A stretch of DNA of 55,671 bases, from positions 1 to 55,671 of the forward strand of contig JACRGB010000021.1 of assembly GCA_016212505.1 (NCBI GenBank). Direction: 5' to 3'. This DNA comes from Microcaldota archaeon (GTDB taxonomy: Archaea; Micrarchaeota; Micrarchaeia; Anstonellales; Bilamarchaeaceae). The translations under genes were made by a program, and so were the position numbers. The notes below the pieces were generated by a model that worked only from the letters and a program-made list of their open reading frames with translations, ran no database searches and was not told the origin of the DNA. Below, piece by piece: positions 42,576 through 49,143 of this stretch (positions are counted from its first letter, which is position 1; every line of letters begins with the position of its first letter).

Positions 42576-43145
42576 ATGCATTCCCATGGACTTGCGTTTC
42601 GTGCACATCAGTGCGTTCCACATCACGAGCGGTCCTGGACTCGTTCTTCCCAACCTTCTCCTGTAAATGGGAGCCGGGTTCTTTATGAAAATTGTAGGCC
42701 TTCATTGCTTATAATAGAGGATGGCCCCTCCCTTCTTGCTGAAATGAGGCGAGAATTTGGCCGTATTCATTGTGTTGATCTACTCCCTACAAAAGCAGTA
42801 CATTCCGTAGGCGAGGCATTGGGTTTAGTTGCAGCCCAAAAACCAAGTATTTTACTTACCGACCTAAATCTTGACGAATCCCACCCCAGGGTATTGCATG
42901 GACTTAGGGTACTTCGCAGAGTGAGAGAACTTTATCCGGATATGAAGATTTTTGCTGCATGCACATTTTATCCTCCGACTGGCCGGACAAAACCCATTCC
43001 TGGTTGGGAATTTTTAGTCCCACTTTTAAAATCAGAACCTTGTGATGGGGCATTTTCCAAGGGCGACGCAAGGGCAATTACCACTGCCATCCTAAATGCT
43101 GCCCTCGATCAAATGGTTTTGCCTTCTGCTTTTATGGTCCACTGA
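42576..43145 (+). CDS. Response-regulator receiver-domain protein
   Basis: About 189 aa. After a 45-residue His/Ser/Pro-rich N-terminus, a receiver domain is visible: acidic cluster SLLIIEDGPSLLAEM, phospho-acceptor Asp in SILLTDLNLDES, Thr in FAACTFYPP and the conserved Lys in GAFSKGDA. No output domain follows, so it is a stand-alone receiver. The Thr is followed by an unusual insertion before the Lys. The ATG at 42576 lies about 28 nt after the TATA box (leaderless); an upstream TTG is rejected. No histidine kinase lies in the window, so the phosphodonor is unknown. Confidence 0.72.
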   Translation: MHSHGLAFRAHQCVPHHERSWTRSSQPSPVNGSRVLYENCRPSLLIIEDGPSLLAEMRREFGRIHCVDLLPTKAVHSVGEALGLVAAQKPSILLTDLNLDESHPRVLHGLRVLRRVRELYPDMKIFAACTFYPPTGRTKPIPGWEFLVPLLKSEPCDGAFSKGDARAITTAILNAALDQMVLPSAFMVH

Positions 43146-43192
43146 TGGTTCATTGACCCATTCGTTGACCTGATCATTGACTTTTCCTTAAA

Positions 43193-43717
43193 CTATCCTT
43201 TTAATCTCGATTCCATTATCTCCCGTCTTGCTTTTGCCAGATAATTAATCACTACTGCATGTGGTGCGCCATCAAGGAGCATCATTATCGCTTCCTTTGC
43301 CCGGTCCATGGTATCTATCCTGGCAATTATTCCGATCGTATTTCCGTAAATGCAAACTATCGATTCAGTCGCACTTTCAATATCTCCTTTCATCCTCCCA
43401 TTTTCGCCGATTACTCTTCCTTTTAGCCTGATTATCGCCTTATCCGAGCCTATCAGTTCCTTTAGCTGGATGATGTACAAATTATAGTCGTGTTCAATCA
43501 GTTTGAGGGCTTCGTGCGGGGTGAACCCGCGGCCCATTGCCTTAACAACATCTTTTGCAAAAAATGTTTCAGTGGATTCGCCATCTATTTCGACATCGCC
43601 TTCTTCGTCGATATTGAGCCGGACGTTGCATTTTTTTTCTATTACTGCTTTGGTTGCTCCCTTCTCCCCAATAAGAACGCCGATGCGCTCGGTTGGTATA
43701 CGTACAATTTCAATCAT
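43193..43717 (-). CDS. KH-domain RNA-processing protein (Dim2/Pno1-like)
   Basis: About 174 aa with two KH domains. The first has RIPTERIGVLIGEKGATKAV (GxxG as GEKG) and the second KGRVIGENGRMKGDIES (GENG), then VCIYGNTIGIIARIDTMDRA. This is the archaeal aDim2/Pno1 architecture, which binds the 3' end of 16S rRNA in late small-subunit assembly and works with Rio1 and aIF2. The ATG at 43717 has an SD (GGAG, 9 nt). A second ATG at 43747 overlaps the upstream TGA and would add ten residues. Cotranscribed with the HEAT-like gene. Confidence 0.87.
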   Translation of the reverse strand: MIEIVRIPTERIGVLIGEKGATKAVIEKKCNVRLNIDEEGDVEIDGESTETFFAKDVVKAMGRGFTPHEALKLIEHDYNLYIIQLKELIGSDKAIIRLKGRVIGENGRMKGDIESATESIVCIYGNTIGIIARIDTMDRAKEAIMMLLDGAPHAVVINYLAKARREIMESRLKG

Positions 43718-43743
43718 TTTTTCGCTCTCCTTTCCTTTAATAT

Positions 43744-44556
43744 TCATTTAGCAACTTTTCCAAGAATTTTCCCAAGTATTTTTCTTATCTCCGGATCAGT
43801 TTCGCTTTCTAATCTCTTTGCTGCTGCTGATTTTACCTCTTCATTGCCCTTTATTTCTTTCAACACTATTGCAGCGCTAAGTCGTGCCTGCTCATCCCAA
43901 TGGGATAATAGCATTATAAGGGATTTCCAAACTTCCTCATCCTCTTTTAGTACTCCCAGCGCTTCTATGGCGTTTATCTGGTTTTCGCCAATATCCCCGC
44001 GGGCTATTATTATGAGCTCCTTTTTCATCACTTCAACTAATTTTTTATCCTCGATTTGCGATAGGTAAGTTAATGCCATCCCATTTGTACTGTTATTTCT
44101 AAGAAGTTCCTTTAAGCATTCTTCTATTTGCGCCCGATATTGCTCATGCAGCAGTAATTTCCTTAAGCAAAGCACTACTTTCCTCAAAACATTGCCCTTA
44201 TTCCTATCGCTATATGCCTTATCAAAAAATTCCGCTAGCGCATCAATCCAATTGGCATCTAGCATCATCATCAGGCAATAATTGACAAGGAACCTTTCCG
44301 AAATCCCATAACTATTATTATGCGGGGAAGAAAGTACTGAGCGTGCAGCGTTCATTAGGGCAAACCGATCTTCATCCAAATCCTTAAGCTCGAGCCCTGG
44401 CTTTTTTGTGGTTGCGTATGAGCCTATTATTTTCCAGAACACATCGCGTATGTTTGTATCCGGAGAGAGCCCGAATTTATCGAGTTTGAGCTTTTTTGTT
44501 TCTTGCGGCGGCAGGCCGGAGCTATCGTCGTCCCCGCCAAATGCTTCCTTAGGCAT
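43744..44556 (-). CDS. HEAT-repeat-like helical protein, 270 aa
   Basis: After an acidic, disordered N-terminus (MPKEAFGGDDDSSGLPPQET) the protein is all helical with HEAT-like pairs, clearest at the end: INAIEALGVLKEDEEVWKSL and ARLSAAIVLKEIKGNEEVKS. Such proteins are usually binding scaffolds. No enzymatic motif is seen. The TATA box (TTTATATAAA, near 44578) precedes the ATG, which also has AAGG close by. The stop overlaps a possible start of the KH gene (ATGA), so it could act with that rRNA-binding protein. That link is inferred. Confidence 0.6.
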   Translation of the reverse strand: MPKEAFGGDDDSSGLPPQETKKLKLDKFGLSPDTNIRDVFWKIIGSYATTKKPGLELKDLDEDRFALMNAARSVLSSPHNNSYGISERFLVNYCLMMMLDANWIDALAEFFDKAYSDRNKGNVLRKVVLCLRKLLLHEQYRAQIEECLKELLRNNSTNGMALTYLSQIEDKKLVEVMKKELIIIARGDIGENQINAIEALGVLKEDEEVWKSLIMLLSHWDEQARLSAAIVLKEIKGNEEVKSAAAKRLESETDPEIRKILGKILGKVAK

Positions 44557-44652
44557 ACCTTAGTATCCATCTATTTATATAAAAACTTTTTCCTTCCGTT
44601 TTTTACGACATTTTAGGAAAAAGTAGGAAATTTTAGCAAACTTTGGCAAAAC

Positions 44653-45210
44653 TTATTTCCATTTGATATTACAGCCCATTGAAGGAAGGGTTTCTATAGC
44701 TACTTTTTCTCCAGCAAGTACCTGCTTTATTGCATCTTCCATTTCGCTAGTTTTTCCTTCGCTGTGAGGCTTCCCGTGGGCATCATCAAATCTGCCATGG
44801 TACTGCAACTTCAACTGGTTATCAAATAAGTATGGGTCCGGAGTGCACTGAGCATCGTATTTTTTTGCTACTTCCTGCGTTGGGTCTGTCAGGTATGGAA
44901 AATTGAACTTTTTTTCCATGGCCCACTTCAACATATTTTCAAAGGAATCCTCAGGATACTTTGCTGCATCATTGGAGTTTATCCCGACTATTTGCAGCCC
45001 TTCCTTCCCATATCGCTCCTGCAACTCCACAAAATAATCCATCTTCGGCTGAACATAAGGGCAATGGTTGCACATGAAAATTATCAGCAATGCTTTTTCC
45101 CCCTTAAAGCTCGCGAGGGTATATGTTTTACCATCCACCCCGAATAGTTCAAAATTCGGGGCAGTGCTATCTTTATTCAAAATTCTATAACTTGATAATG
45201 TGAGTGCCAT
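44653..45210 (-). CDS. Thioredoxin-fold protein (AhpC/TSA-like, CNHCPYV motif)
   Basis: A 185-aa redoxin: APNFELFGVDGKTYTLASFK, LLIIFMCNHCPYVQPK (CxxC active site), GLQIVGINSNDAAKYPEDSF and a cis-Pro region CTPDPYLFDN. The CNHCPYV signature marks a widespread subgroup annotated as thioredoxin family or peroxiredoxin-like. No signal peptide is present, so it is cytoplasmic. A further Cys lies near the C-terminus (SMGCNIKW). It follows the 51-aa gene by 17 nt and is probably cotranscribed. It may be a thiol reductase or peroxidase. Confidence 0.82.
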   Translation of the reverse strand: MALTLSSYRILNKDSTAPNFELFGVDGKTYTLASFKGEKALLIIFMCNHCPYVQPKMDYFVELQERYGKEGLQIVGINSNDAAKYPEDSFENMLKWAMEKKFNFPYLTDPTQEVAKKYDAQCTPDPYLFDNQLKLQYHGRFDDAHGKPHSEGKTSEMEDAIKQVLAGEKVAIETLPSMGCNIKWK

Positions 45211-45227
45211 TTTCTGACCACGCTCAC

Positions 45228-45383
45228 CTATTCTTCAGCTAATTTCTTCCTTAAGAGATCTAATTCATCATGGACTGCCCTATTTTTCCTGGCTGGATCT
45301 AATCTTGCTTTTGCTTCAAGTTCAGCCATTCTGGCCCGGATGTTTGCCTTTTTCCTTGATAAATCCTTTTTGCTTAATCCCAT
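45228..45383 (-). CDS. Small charged helical protein, 51 aa
   Basis: An ATG at 45383 with AAAGG 8-9 nt upstream opens 51 codons ending in TAG at 45228. The product is one long charged helix: MGLSKKDLSRKKANIRARMA, ELEAKARLDPARKNRAVHDE, LDLLRKKLAEE. It may be a coiled coil or a ribosome- or RNA-associated peptide. It lies just before the thioredoxin-fold gene on the same strand. No family is recognised. Confidence 0.5.
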   Translation of the reverse strand: MGLSKKDLSRKKANIRARMAELEAKARLDPARKNRAVHDELDLLRKKLAEE

Positions 45384-45406
45384 AAGAAAACCTTTTTGCT
45401 AGTATT

Positions 45407-45784
45407 TCACATATCCTTGCTAAGTACATATATCAGTATTGCAGTTATAATTGTTATTGCAAATGCGACCATGATCTCATATTCCCAGGCGCCGCTTACC
45501 GGTATGAATGTTTTTATCGTATCGTTTATTGCAGTTTGCCAGAATAATGCCGAAACGACTGCCATAGCGGTCGTCATTACGGTTATGATTTTTGTTTTTA
45601 TTTGTTTTGCACTTTCCCTTGACATTTGAGCCTGAATCTGATTTCTTATGTCAAATTTTTTTATTTCCTCTTTCGCCTCTTTTATTTCCTGACTGGCTAC
45701 TTTTATCTCTTCCTTTGTTTCTTTTATTGCCTGGACGTCCTTCTTAGCGATAGGTACACTCTTTTGTTCGTTTTCTTGTGCCAT
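45407..45784 (-). CDS. Small membrane protein, DUF5654-like
   Basis: 125 aa. A charged coiled coil (about 12-60, with the repeated EIK pattern in EEIKVASQEIKEAKEEIKKF) is followed by two membrane helices (about 67-85 and 105-122) joined by a short loop, AINDTIKTFIPVSGAWEYEI. The helix-loop pattern TAMAVVSALFWQTAINDTI resembles the archaeal DUF5654 family (from memory). Function is unknown. The ATG has a TATATAG promoter close by and is divergent from the hydrolase gene. Confidence 0.6.
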   Translation of the reverse strand: MAQENEQKSVPIAKKDVQAIKETKEEIKVASQEIKEAKEEIKKFDIRNQIQAQMSRESAKQIKTKIITVMTTAMAVVSALFWQTAINDTIKTFIPVSGAWEYEIMVAFAITIITAILIYVLSKDM

Positions 45785-45863
45785 GAATATTTTTGCGAAA
45801 GCAAACTATATAAAATATGCTGAACGTTATGAGAATTAAAACTATTTCGAGGTAATTCGGTAT

Positions 45864-46640
45864 ATGGCTTATGTAGATCATAATGGATACGAACTTTTCT
45901 ATGAAATACAAGGCCAAGGCAATAGTTCTATTATTTTTATTCATGGCTTATGTGGCGACCACCGAGTTTGGTCGAAGACTGTTTCGGAATTTAGGAACAA
46001 GTATCGAGTTGTTGTCCTTGATCTGTTTGGACATGGGAATTCTTCAAGTAAGATCTCTCCAAAAGCTGCTTTTGATGCTATGCCGGGCGTGATAGAAAAA
46101 CTTATTGAAAAGGAAAACCTTCAGAGTGTTGTATTAGTTGGTCATAGTATTGTAGGAAACATTCTTTCCAGCTGTATTGAAGCAAAATTAAATGTGCGCG
46201 GCTATGTTTTTGTTGACTGCACTTTCAATGCAAGTGAGAGGGTCGTCAATTCCAGAAACAAATTGGCAGATTCACTTCTTGCTAATCCTCCAGATAAACT
46301 CAATTCGGCTATTATTGCTTGGTATAAAACCATGATGGACATGAATTCAAATGCCAAGGACAATGAGTTGATTCTTTCTTCATTCAAAAAATTAAACGGA
46401 AACTGGGCACTTAACTTCCTTAAATCTACAAATATTATCAGGCAAGTGCCAAAAACGAGTCTTCCAATGCTTATCTTCGAATCAACTTGGCTTACCAAAG
46501 ACGAACCCGAGCGATCTTTCCATAAAGTCCTGCCTCAAGCTGATTTTTCCTTATGGCAAGTAACAAATCATTTTTTCTGGGTTTACGATGCACCAAAATT
46601 CAACAAAATCCTCAAAGAATTTTTGGATAAAATATCATGA
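45864..46640 (+). CDS. Alpha/beta hydrolase
   Basis: A 258-aa alpha/beta-hydrolase fold. The oxyanion strand is SSIIFIHGLCGDHRVW, the nucleophile elbow VVLVGHSIVGNIL (Ser) and the late His sits in QVTNHFFWVYDAP. DLFGHGNSS is also typical. There is no signal peptide. The SD GAGGT is about 10 nt before the ATG. Substrate is not predictable. The transcript ends at a strong hairpin terminator 22 nt downstream. Confidence 0.8.
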   Translation: MAYVDHNGYELFYEIQGQGNSSIIFIHGLCGDHRVWSKTVSEFRNKYRVVVLDLFGHGNSSSKISPKAAFDAMPGVIEKLIEKENLQSVVLVGHSIVGNILSSCIEAKLNVRGYVFVDCTFNASERVVNSRNKLADSLLANPPDKLNSAIIAWYKTMMDMNSNAKDNELILSSFKKLNGNWALNFLKSTNIIRQVPKTSLPMLIFESTWLTKDEPERSFHKVLPQADFSLWQVTNHFFWVYDAPKFNKILKEFLDKIS

Positions 46641-46661
46641 GCAGTCTTCCAAACTTAGCTA

Positions 46662-46708
46662 TGTGACTACAAAATCATTAGGTGTAGTCACATCTTTTTC
46701 TTAATCTT
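46662..46708 (+). terminator. Strong hairpin terminator after the hydrolase gene
   Basis: ATGTGACTAC (46662-46671) pairs perfectly with GTAGTCACAT (46685-46694), 13-nt loop, followed by T-rich CTTTTTCTTAATCTTTTTT. The rest of the 222-nt gap up to the antitoxin gene shows only AT-rich sequence and the antitoxin promoter. Confidence 0.6.
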
Positions 46709-46835
46709 TTTTCTTAAGTTTTTATATTCCTTAAGTATTTTTGGCACGCCCATAGCATATACCTTACAAACTATCTTTGCAGCTTTGGTCTTAAGATTAT
46801 TCTAACTTAAACCAAAGAATAAGATTTATAAGACC

Positions 46836-46853
46836 TATCTTACTAATAAGATA
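46836..46853. promoter_or_regulatory. Operator-like inverted repeat at the antitoxin promoter
   Basis: TATCTTA/TAAGATA (7 bp, spacer CTAA) lies between the TATA box TTTATAAG (46825-46832) and the SD GGTGA (46855-46859). AATAAGAT occurs a second time just upstream (46819-46826). The position fits autorepression by the AbrB-like product. Confidence 0.5.
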
Positions 46854-46863
46854 TGGTGAAAAT

Positions 46864-47109
46864 ATGTCTGAAGTGCTTGAAATGGGTAAAGTAAGTGCCA
46901 GAGGGCAAATAGCAATACCTGTACAGATAAGAAAAGAAATGGGTTTGGAAGAAGGTTCCAAAGTTATTTTCTTCCTGGAAGAGGATACGTTGCTAATAAA
47001 GCGGGTCAATTCCCAGACCTGGGCTCAGATTACTGCACCCCTGCGGTCTCAGAAAAAGAAAATTAAAGAGGAAGACGTAAACGATTTGATACACCGGATG
47101 AGAAAATGA
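46864..47109 (+). CDS. AbrB/SpoVT-family antitoxin
   Basis: An 81-aa swapped-hairpin DNA-binding protein: EMGKVSARGQIAIPVQIRKE, MGLEEGSKVIFFLEEDTLLI is the complete AbrB/MazE-like fold. The C-terminal 35 residues (basic, then DVNDLIHRMRK) would bind and block the toxin. The ATG at 46864 has an SD (GGTGA, about 4 nt). It overlaps the PIN toxin gene by four nt (ATGA). The inverted repeat just upstream is its likely operator. Confidence 0.86.
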   Translation: MSEVLEMGKVSARGQIAIPVQIRKEMGLEEGSKVIFFLEEDTLLIKRVNSQTWAQITAPLRSQKKKIKEEDVNDLIHRMRK

Positions 47110-47522
47110 AGGTTGTGCTGGATACCAACGTTCTTATTTCAGGAACGTTTTGGAGTGGCGAAGCGTTTTCAATCCTCCAGTTTCTAGAGCAGAAAAAATT
47201 CCAGTGCTTCTTATCCCAAGAAATCCTGAATGAATATAACAAAGTGCTGCGAAGCGATGAAATTATTGAAAAAGTTGAAGAAAAGCATTTAGCAATAAAA
47301 TCTTCAGCAATTAAAGCAATAGAACTGGTGCAAATAGTAACTCCGAAAAGGAAAATAGCTGCCGTCAAAGACGATCCTGATGATAATAAGATCATAGAAT
47401 GCGCAGTTGAAGCAAAAGTTGATTTTATTGTAACTTATGATTCACATCATTTGCTTAAATTAAAAGAATTCGAAGGAATAAAGATAATTTCGCCAAGCGA
47501 GTTTTTGAAAATGCTCAAATAA
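47106..47522 (+). CDS. PIN-domain toxin (COG1569-type)
   Basis: A 138-aa PIN nuclease. The acidic residues are in place: Asp in KVVLDTNVLISGTFW, Glu in SQEILNEYNKVL, Asp in AVKDDPDDNKIIECAVEAK, and Asp in FIVTYDSHHLLKL. The DDPDDNKIIECA motif places it in the COG1569 PIN group usually paired with AbrB-like antitoxins. Expected to be a Mg-dependent ribonuclease inhibited by the upstream partner. The start overlaps the antitoxin stop. Intact. Confidence 0.88.
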   Translation: MKVVLDTNVLISGTFWSGEAFSILQFLEQKKFQCFLSQEILNEYNKVLRSDEIIEKVEEKHLAIKSSAIKAIELVQIVTPKRKIAAVKDDPDDNKIIECAVEAKVDFIVTYDSHHLLKLKEFEGIKIISPSEFLKMLK

Positions 47523-47530
47523 AAATTTTT

Positions 47531-47597
47531 CGCCCCGGGGATTGCATGAACTTGCGCTCATGGCTCCCCTTGGCTCCGCTCAACTGCGGTTTCGCTA
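47531..47597 (-). other. Structured region just after the tRNA-Asn gene
   Basis: Read on the tRNA strand, 67 nt after the tRNA can fold into CCGC/GCGG and a CATGAGC/GTTCATG stem closed by a GCAA tetraloop, with GGGG/CCCC outside. It ends with CCCCGGGGCG, the same ten bases that end the tRNA, and then AAAAATTTTT (47521-47530). It could be a processing or termination structure or a small RNA. No gene is seen. Confidence 0.35.
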
Positions 47598-47838
47598 CGC
47601 CCCGGGGAGGATTCGAACTTCCGGCCTGCTGATCTCCACCTTTTAGGAAAAGGTGGAGCCAAAACTGGCCCTCTATTTTTCCTAAAAAGCCCATAAACTA
47701 AATAATTTGTTTTTGGGTCAACCTTTTTTTACAAAAAGGCTGATAACAGTCAGCCGCTCTACCGATTTCCCGTCGTTTTGCGTTTTTGCGAGCTCGTTGC
47801 GAGCAAAAATTAGCAAAACAAAACTGAGCTACCGAGGC
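47598..47838 (-). tRNA. tRNA-Asn(GUU) with two introns
   Basis: Exon 1 is 47838-47824 (15 nt), exon 2 47765-47744 (22 nt), exon 3 47633-47598 (36 nt), giving a 73-nt tRNA. The acceptor arms GCCTCGG and CCGGGGC pair in all seven positions (one T-G). D stem GCTC/GAGC encloses AGTCGGTA. Anticodon stem GCTGA/TCAGC has loop CTGTTAA with anticodon GTT (47747-47745). T loop is TTCGAAT; the T stem has one A-C mismatch. G73 fits Asn and CCA is not encoded. Intron 1 (58 nt, 47823-47766) interrupts the D-loop; intron 2 (110 nt, 47743-47634) is at the canonical 37/38 site. Exact splice points were not proven by a bulge-helix-bulge fold. Confidence 0.88.
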
Positions 47839-47908
47839 ATAATTTACTAAATAAAGATGCGAAAGTAATAAAAAGCCGTGGACTCTGTCCATTGAGAAAC
47901 CCACAACC

Positions 47909-47952
47909 TTGTTGCGTTGCAACAATGTGCCCCATAAATCCACCGGATTTAT
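47909..47952. repeat. Two perfect hairpins between the tRNA and the zinc-ribbon gene
   Basis: 47909-47925: TTGTTGC/GCAACAA, loop GTT. 47934-47952: ATAAATCC/GGATTTAT, loop ACC. They lie downstream of the reverse-strand zinc-ribbon gene and upstream of the tRNA promoter, so they may end that transcript. Confidence 0.45.
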
Positions 47953-47983
47953 AGGGAAACCGGAAACCCGAAACTGAAAAACC

Positions 47984-48112
47984 CTATGCTTCCCCGCACT
48001 GACTCCACCCACAGGATGGGCATTCGATACAACCTTCACGATGGGCTAACTTTGAATGACAAACCGGGCACAAATTCTGCTCTATCCAGGTATTTTGGTC
48101 ATCGTTTTTCAT
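47984..48112 (-). CDS. Small zinc-ribbon protein, 42 aa
   Basis: The ATG at 48112 overlaps the TGA of the upstream gene (ATGA). The product is MKNDDQNTWIEQNLCPVCHS, then KLAHREGCIECPSCGWSQCG and EA. The cysteine pattern CPxC...EGCxxCPxCGWSxCG closely resembles the C-terminal zinc ribbon of adenosylcobalamin-dependent ribonucleotide reductases, here as a free peptide. A metal-binding accessory role is possible. Coupled translation and the conserved motif make it a credible gene despite its size. Confidence 0.6.
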   Translation of the reverse strand: MKNDDQNTWIEQNLCPVCHSKLAHREGCIECPSCGWSQCGEA

Positions 48113-48486
48113 TTGAAACCCAATGCACTTTTGATTCCTCTTACCAATCCTTCGGATTTTGCTTTTAATCCTCCAAATGCAGCAAAGAAATTATCCTTTC
48201 CATGCATTTGCTTCAAAAGGCCTTCTGCCGCCTTGACTATTTCTTTGTCGCTACTTAGGAATGGTGATTTTGCCTGATAGGTTGTCTCAAGAAAAGAAAT
48301 CATGCCTCTTCGTGTGTATGGAGTACCTTCCGGGCTTATTACTTTTCTCCATTTTTCTACAAACTCCCTAGCCTCTGGAGTTTTTATGAATGCCTCAGCA
48401 TTCGCGGCTTTCATACTAGTAGGCTTTTCTAATATCTCTGGCTCTTTGTCCTCTTTGAATTGTGCTTTGAGTTGTGCTATAAACAT
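48109..48486 (-). CDS. Protein of unknown function, 125 aa
   Basis: A soluble, mostly helical basic protein (MFIAQLKAQFKEDKEPEILE; NAEAFIKTPEAREFVEKWRK; TRRGMISFLETTYQAKSPFL; then a Gly/Lys-rich C-terminus AAFGGLKAKSEGLVRGIKSA). No family is recognised and there is no Cys. Its stop overlaps the start of the zinc-ribbon gene, so the two are probably made together. Confidence 0.5.
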   Translation of the reverse strand: MFIAQLKAQFKEDKEPEILEKPTSMKAANAEAFIKTPEAREFVEKWRKVISPEGTPYTRRGMISFLETTYQAKSPFLSSDKEIVKAAEGLLKQMHGKDNFFAAFGGLKAKSEGLVRGIKSALGFK

Positions 48487-48546
48487 GAATTACTCGCTCA
48501 TAGAACGTTTATAAATTTACCTTTGGCCTGCTCTCTCAAAAATAAC

Positions 48547-49080
48547 CTATAATCCAAGCGCATCAATTATTTTACCGGTTTTGAACTTCTTATCATCCAT
48601 TTGTTTAGTTAGCTGGACTATTTCCACTCCATCCGGCCTCAGGAACGGTTTCTGGTCATAGCCGTAAACTATGACATCCGGCTTAACAAATTCAACCATT
48701 TTCTTTGGATCATCAAATCCAGAAATTGCAAGATCAACCGGCTTTAGTGCTTCAGTCATCATTTTCCGATATTCCTGCGGATGAATTGGTTCGCGGCCTT
48801 TTTTCCTTATATGCTCGTCATTTGCAATTGCAACAACCAATAGGTCGCCATGTTTTTTTGCTTCAGTCAAAGTTATGAGATGGCCGATGTGAAGTACATC
48901 ATAAACTCCACCAGTAAGGACGACTTTTATTTTCTTTCTTTCCTCATCACTGACAAAAAACCGGCCGCTTTTTTCAATTAGCAGGGCTTTTTCCTTTTCT
49001 GATAGAAAATGATATGCCTCATCAGATATGCCTCTCTGCTGAAACTGCATTAGAACTAGTTTTTTTATCGAGTCTTTCAT
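48547..49080 (-). CDS. Cytidylyltransferase-like nucleotidyltransferase (RibL/TagD type)
   Basis: 177 aa. An N-terminal helical extension of about 50 residues is followed by the nucleotidyltransferase fold: VVLTGGVYDVLHIGHLITLT (HxGH), VVAIANDEHIRKKGREPIHP and the VKPDVIVYGYDQ motif. Archaeal relatives include RibL (FAD synthase) and CTP:glycerol-phosphate or CTP:inositol-phosphate cytidylyltransferases. The ISSTKI-type motif is replaced by KFKTGKIIDAL. The substrate is not decided. Divergent from the Cys-rich lipoprotein gene. Confidence 0.78.
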   Translation of the reverse strand: MKDSIKKLVLMQFQQRGISDEAYHFLSEKEKALLIEKSGRFFVSDEERKKIKVVLTGGVYDVLHIGHLITLTEAKKHGDLLVVAIANDEHIRKKGREPIHPQEYRKMMTEALKPVDLAISGFDDPKKMVEFVKPDVIVYGYDQKPFLRPDGVEIVQLTKQMDDKKFKTGKIIDALGL

Positions 49081-49143
49081 AAAAAAGCACTAATACAACT
49101 GTTATTTGAATTATTATAAACATTCTTCTTTATTCTACTATGT

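Noticed and set aside
47531..47607. Integration site (att) at the tRNA-Asn gene
   Set aside because: The ten-base repeats are only 67 nt apart with no integrase or cargo between them.
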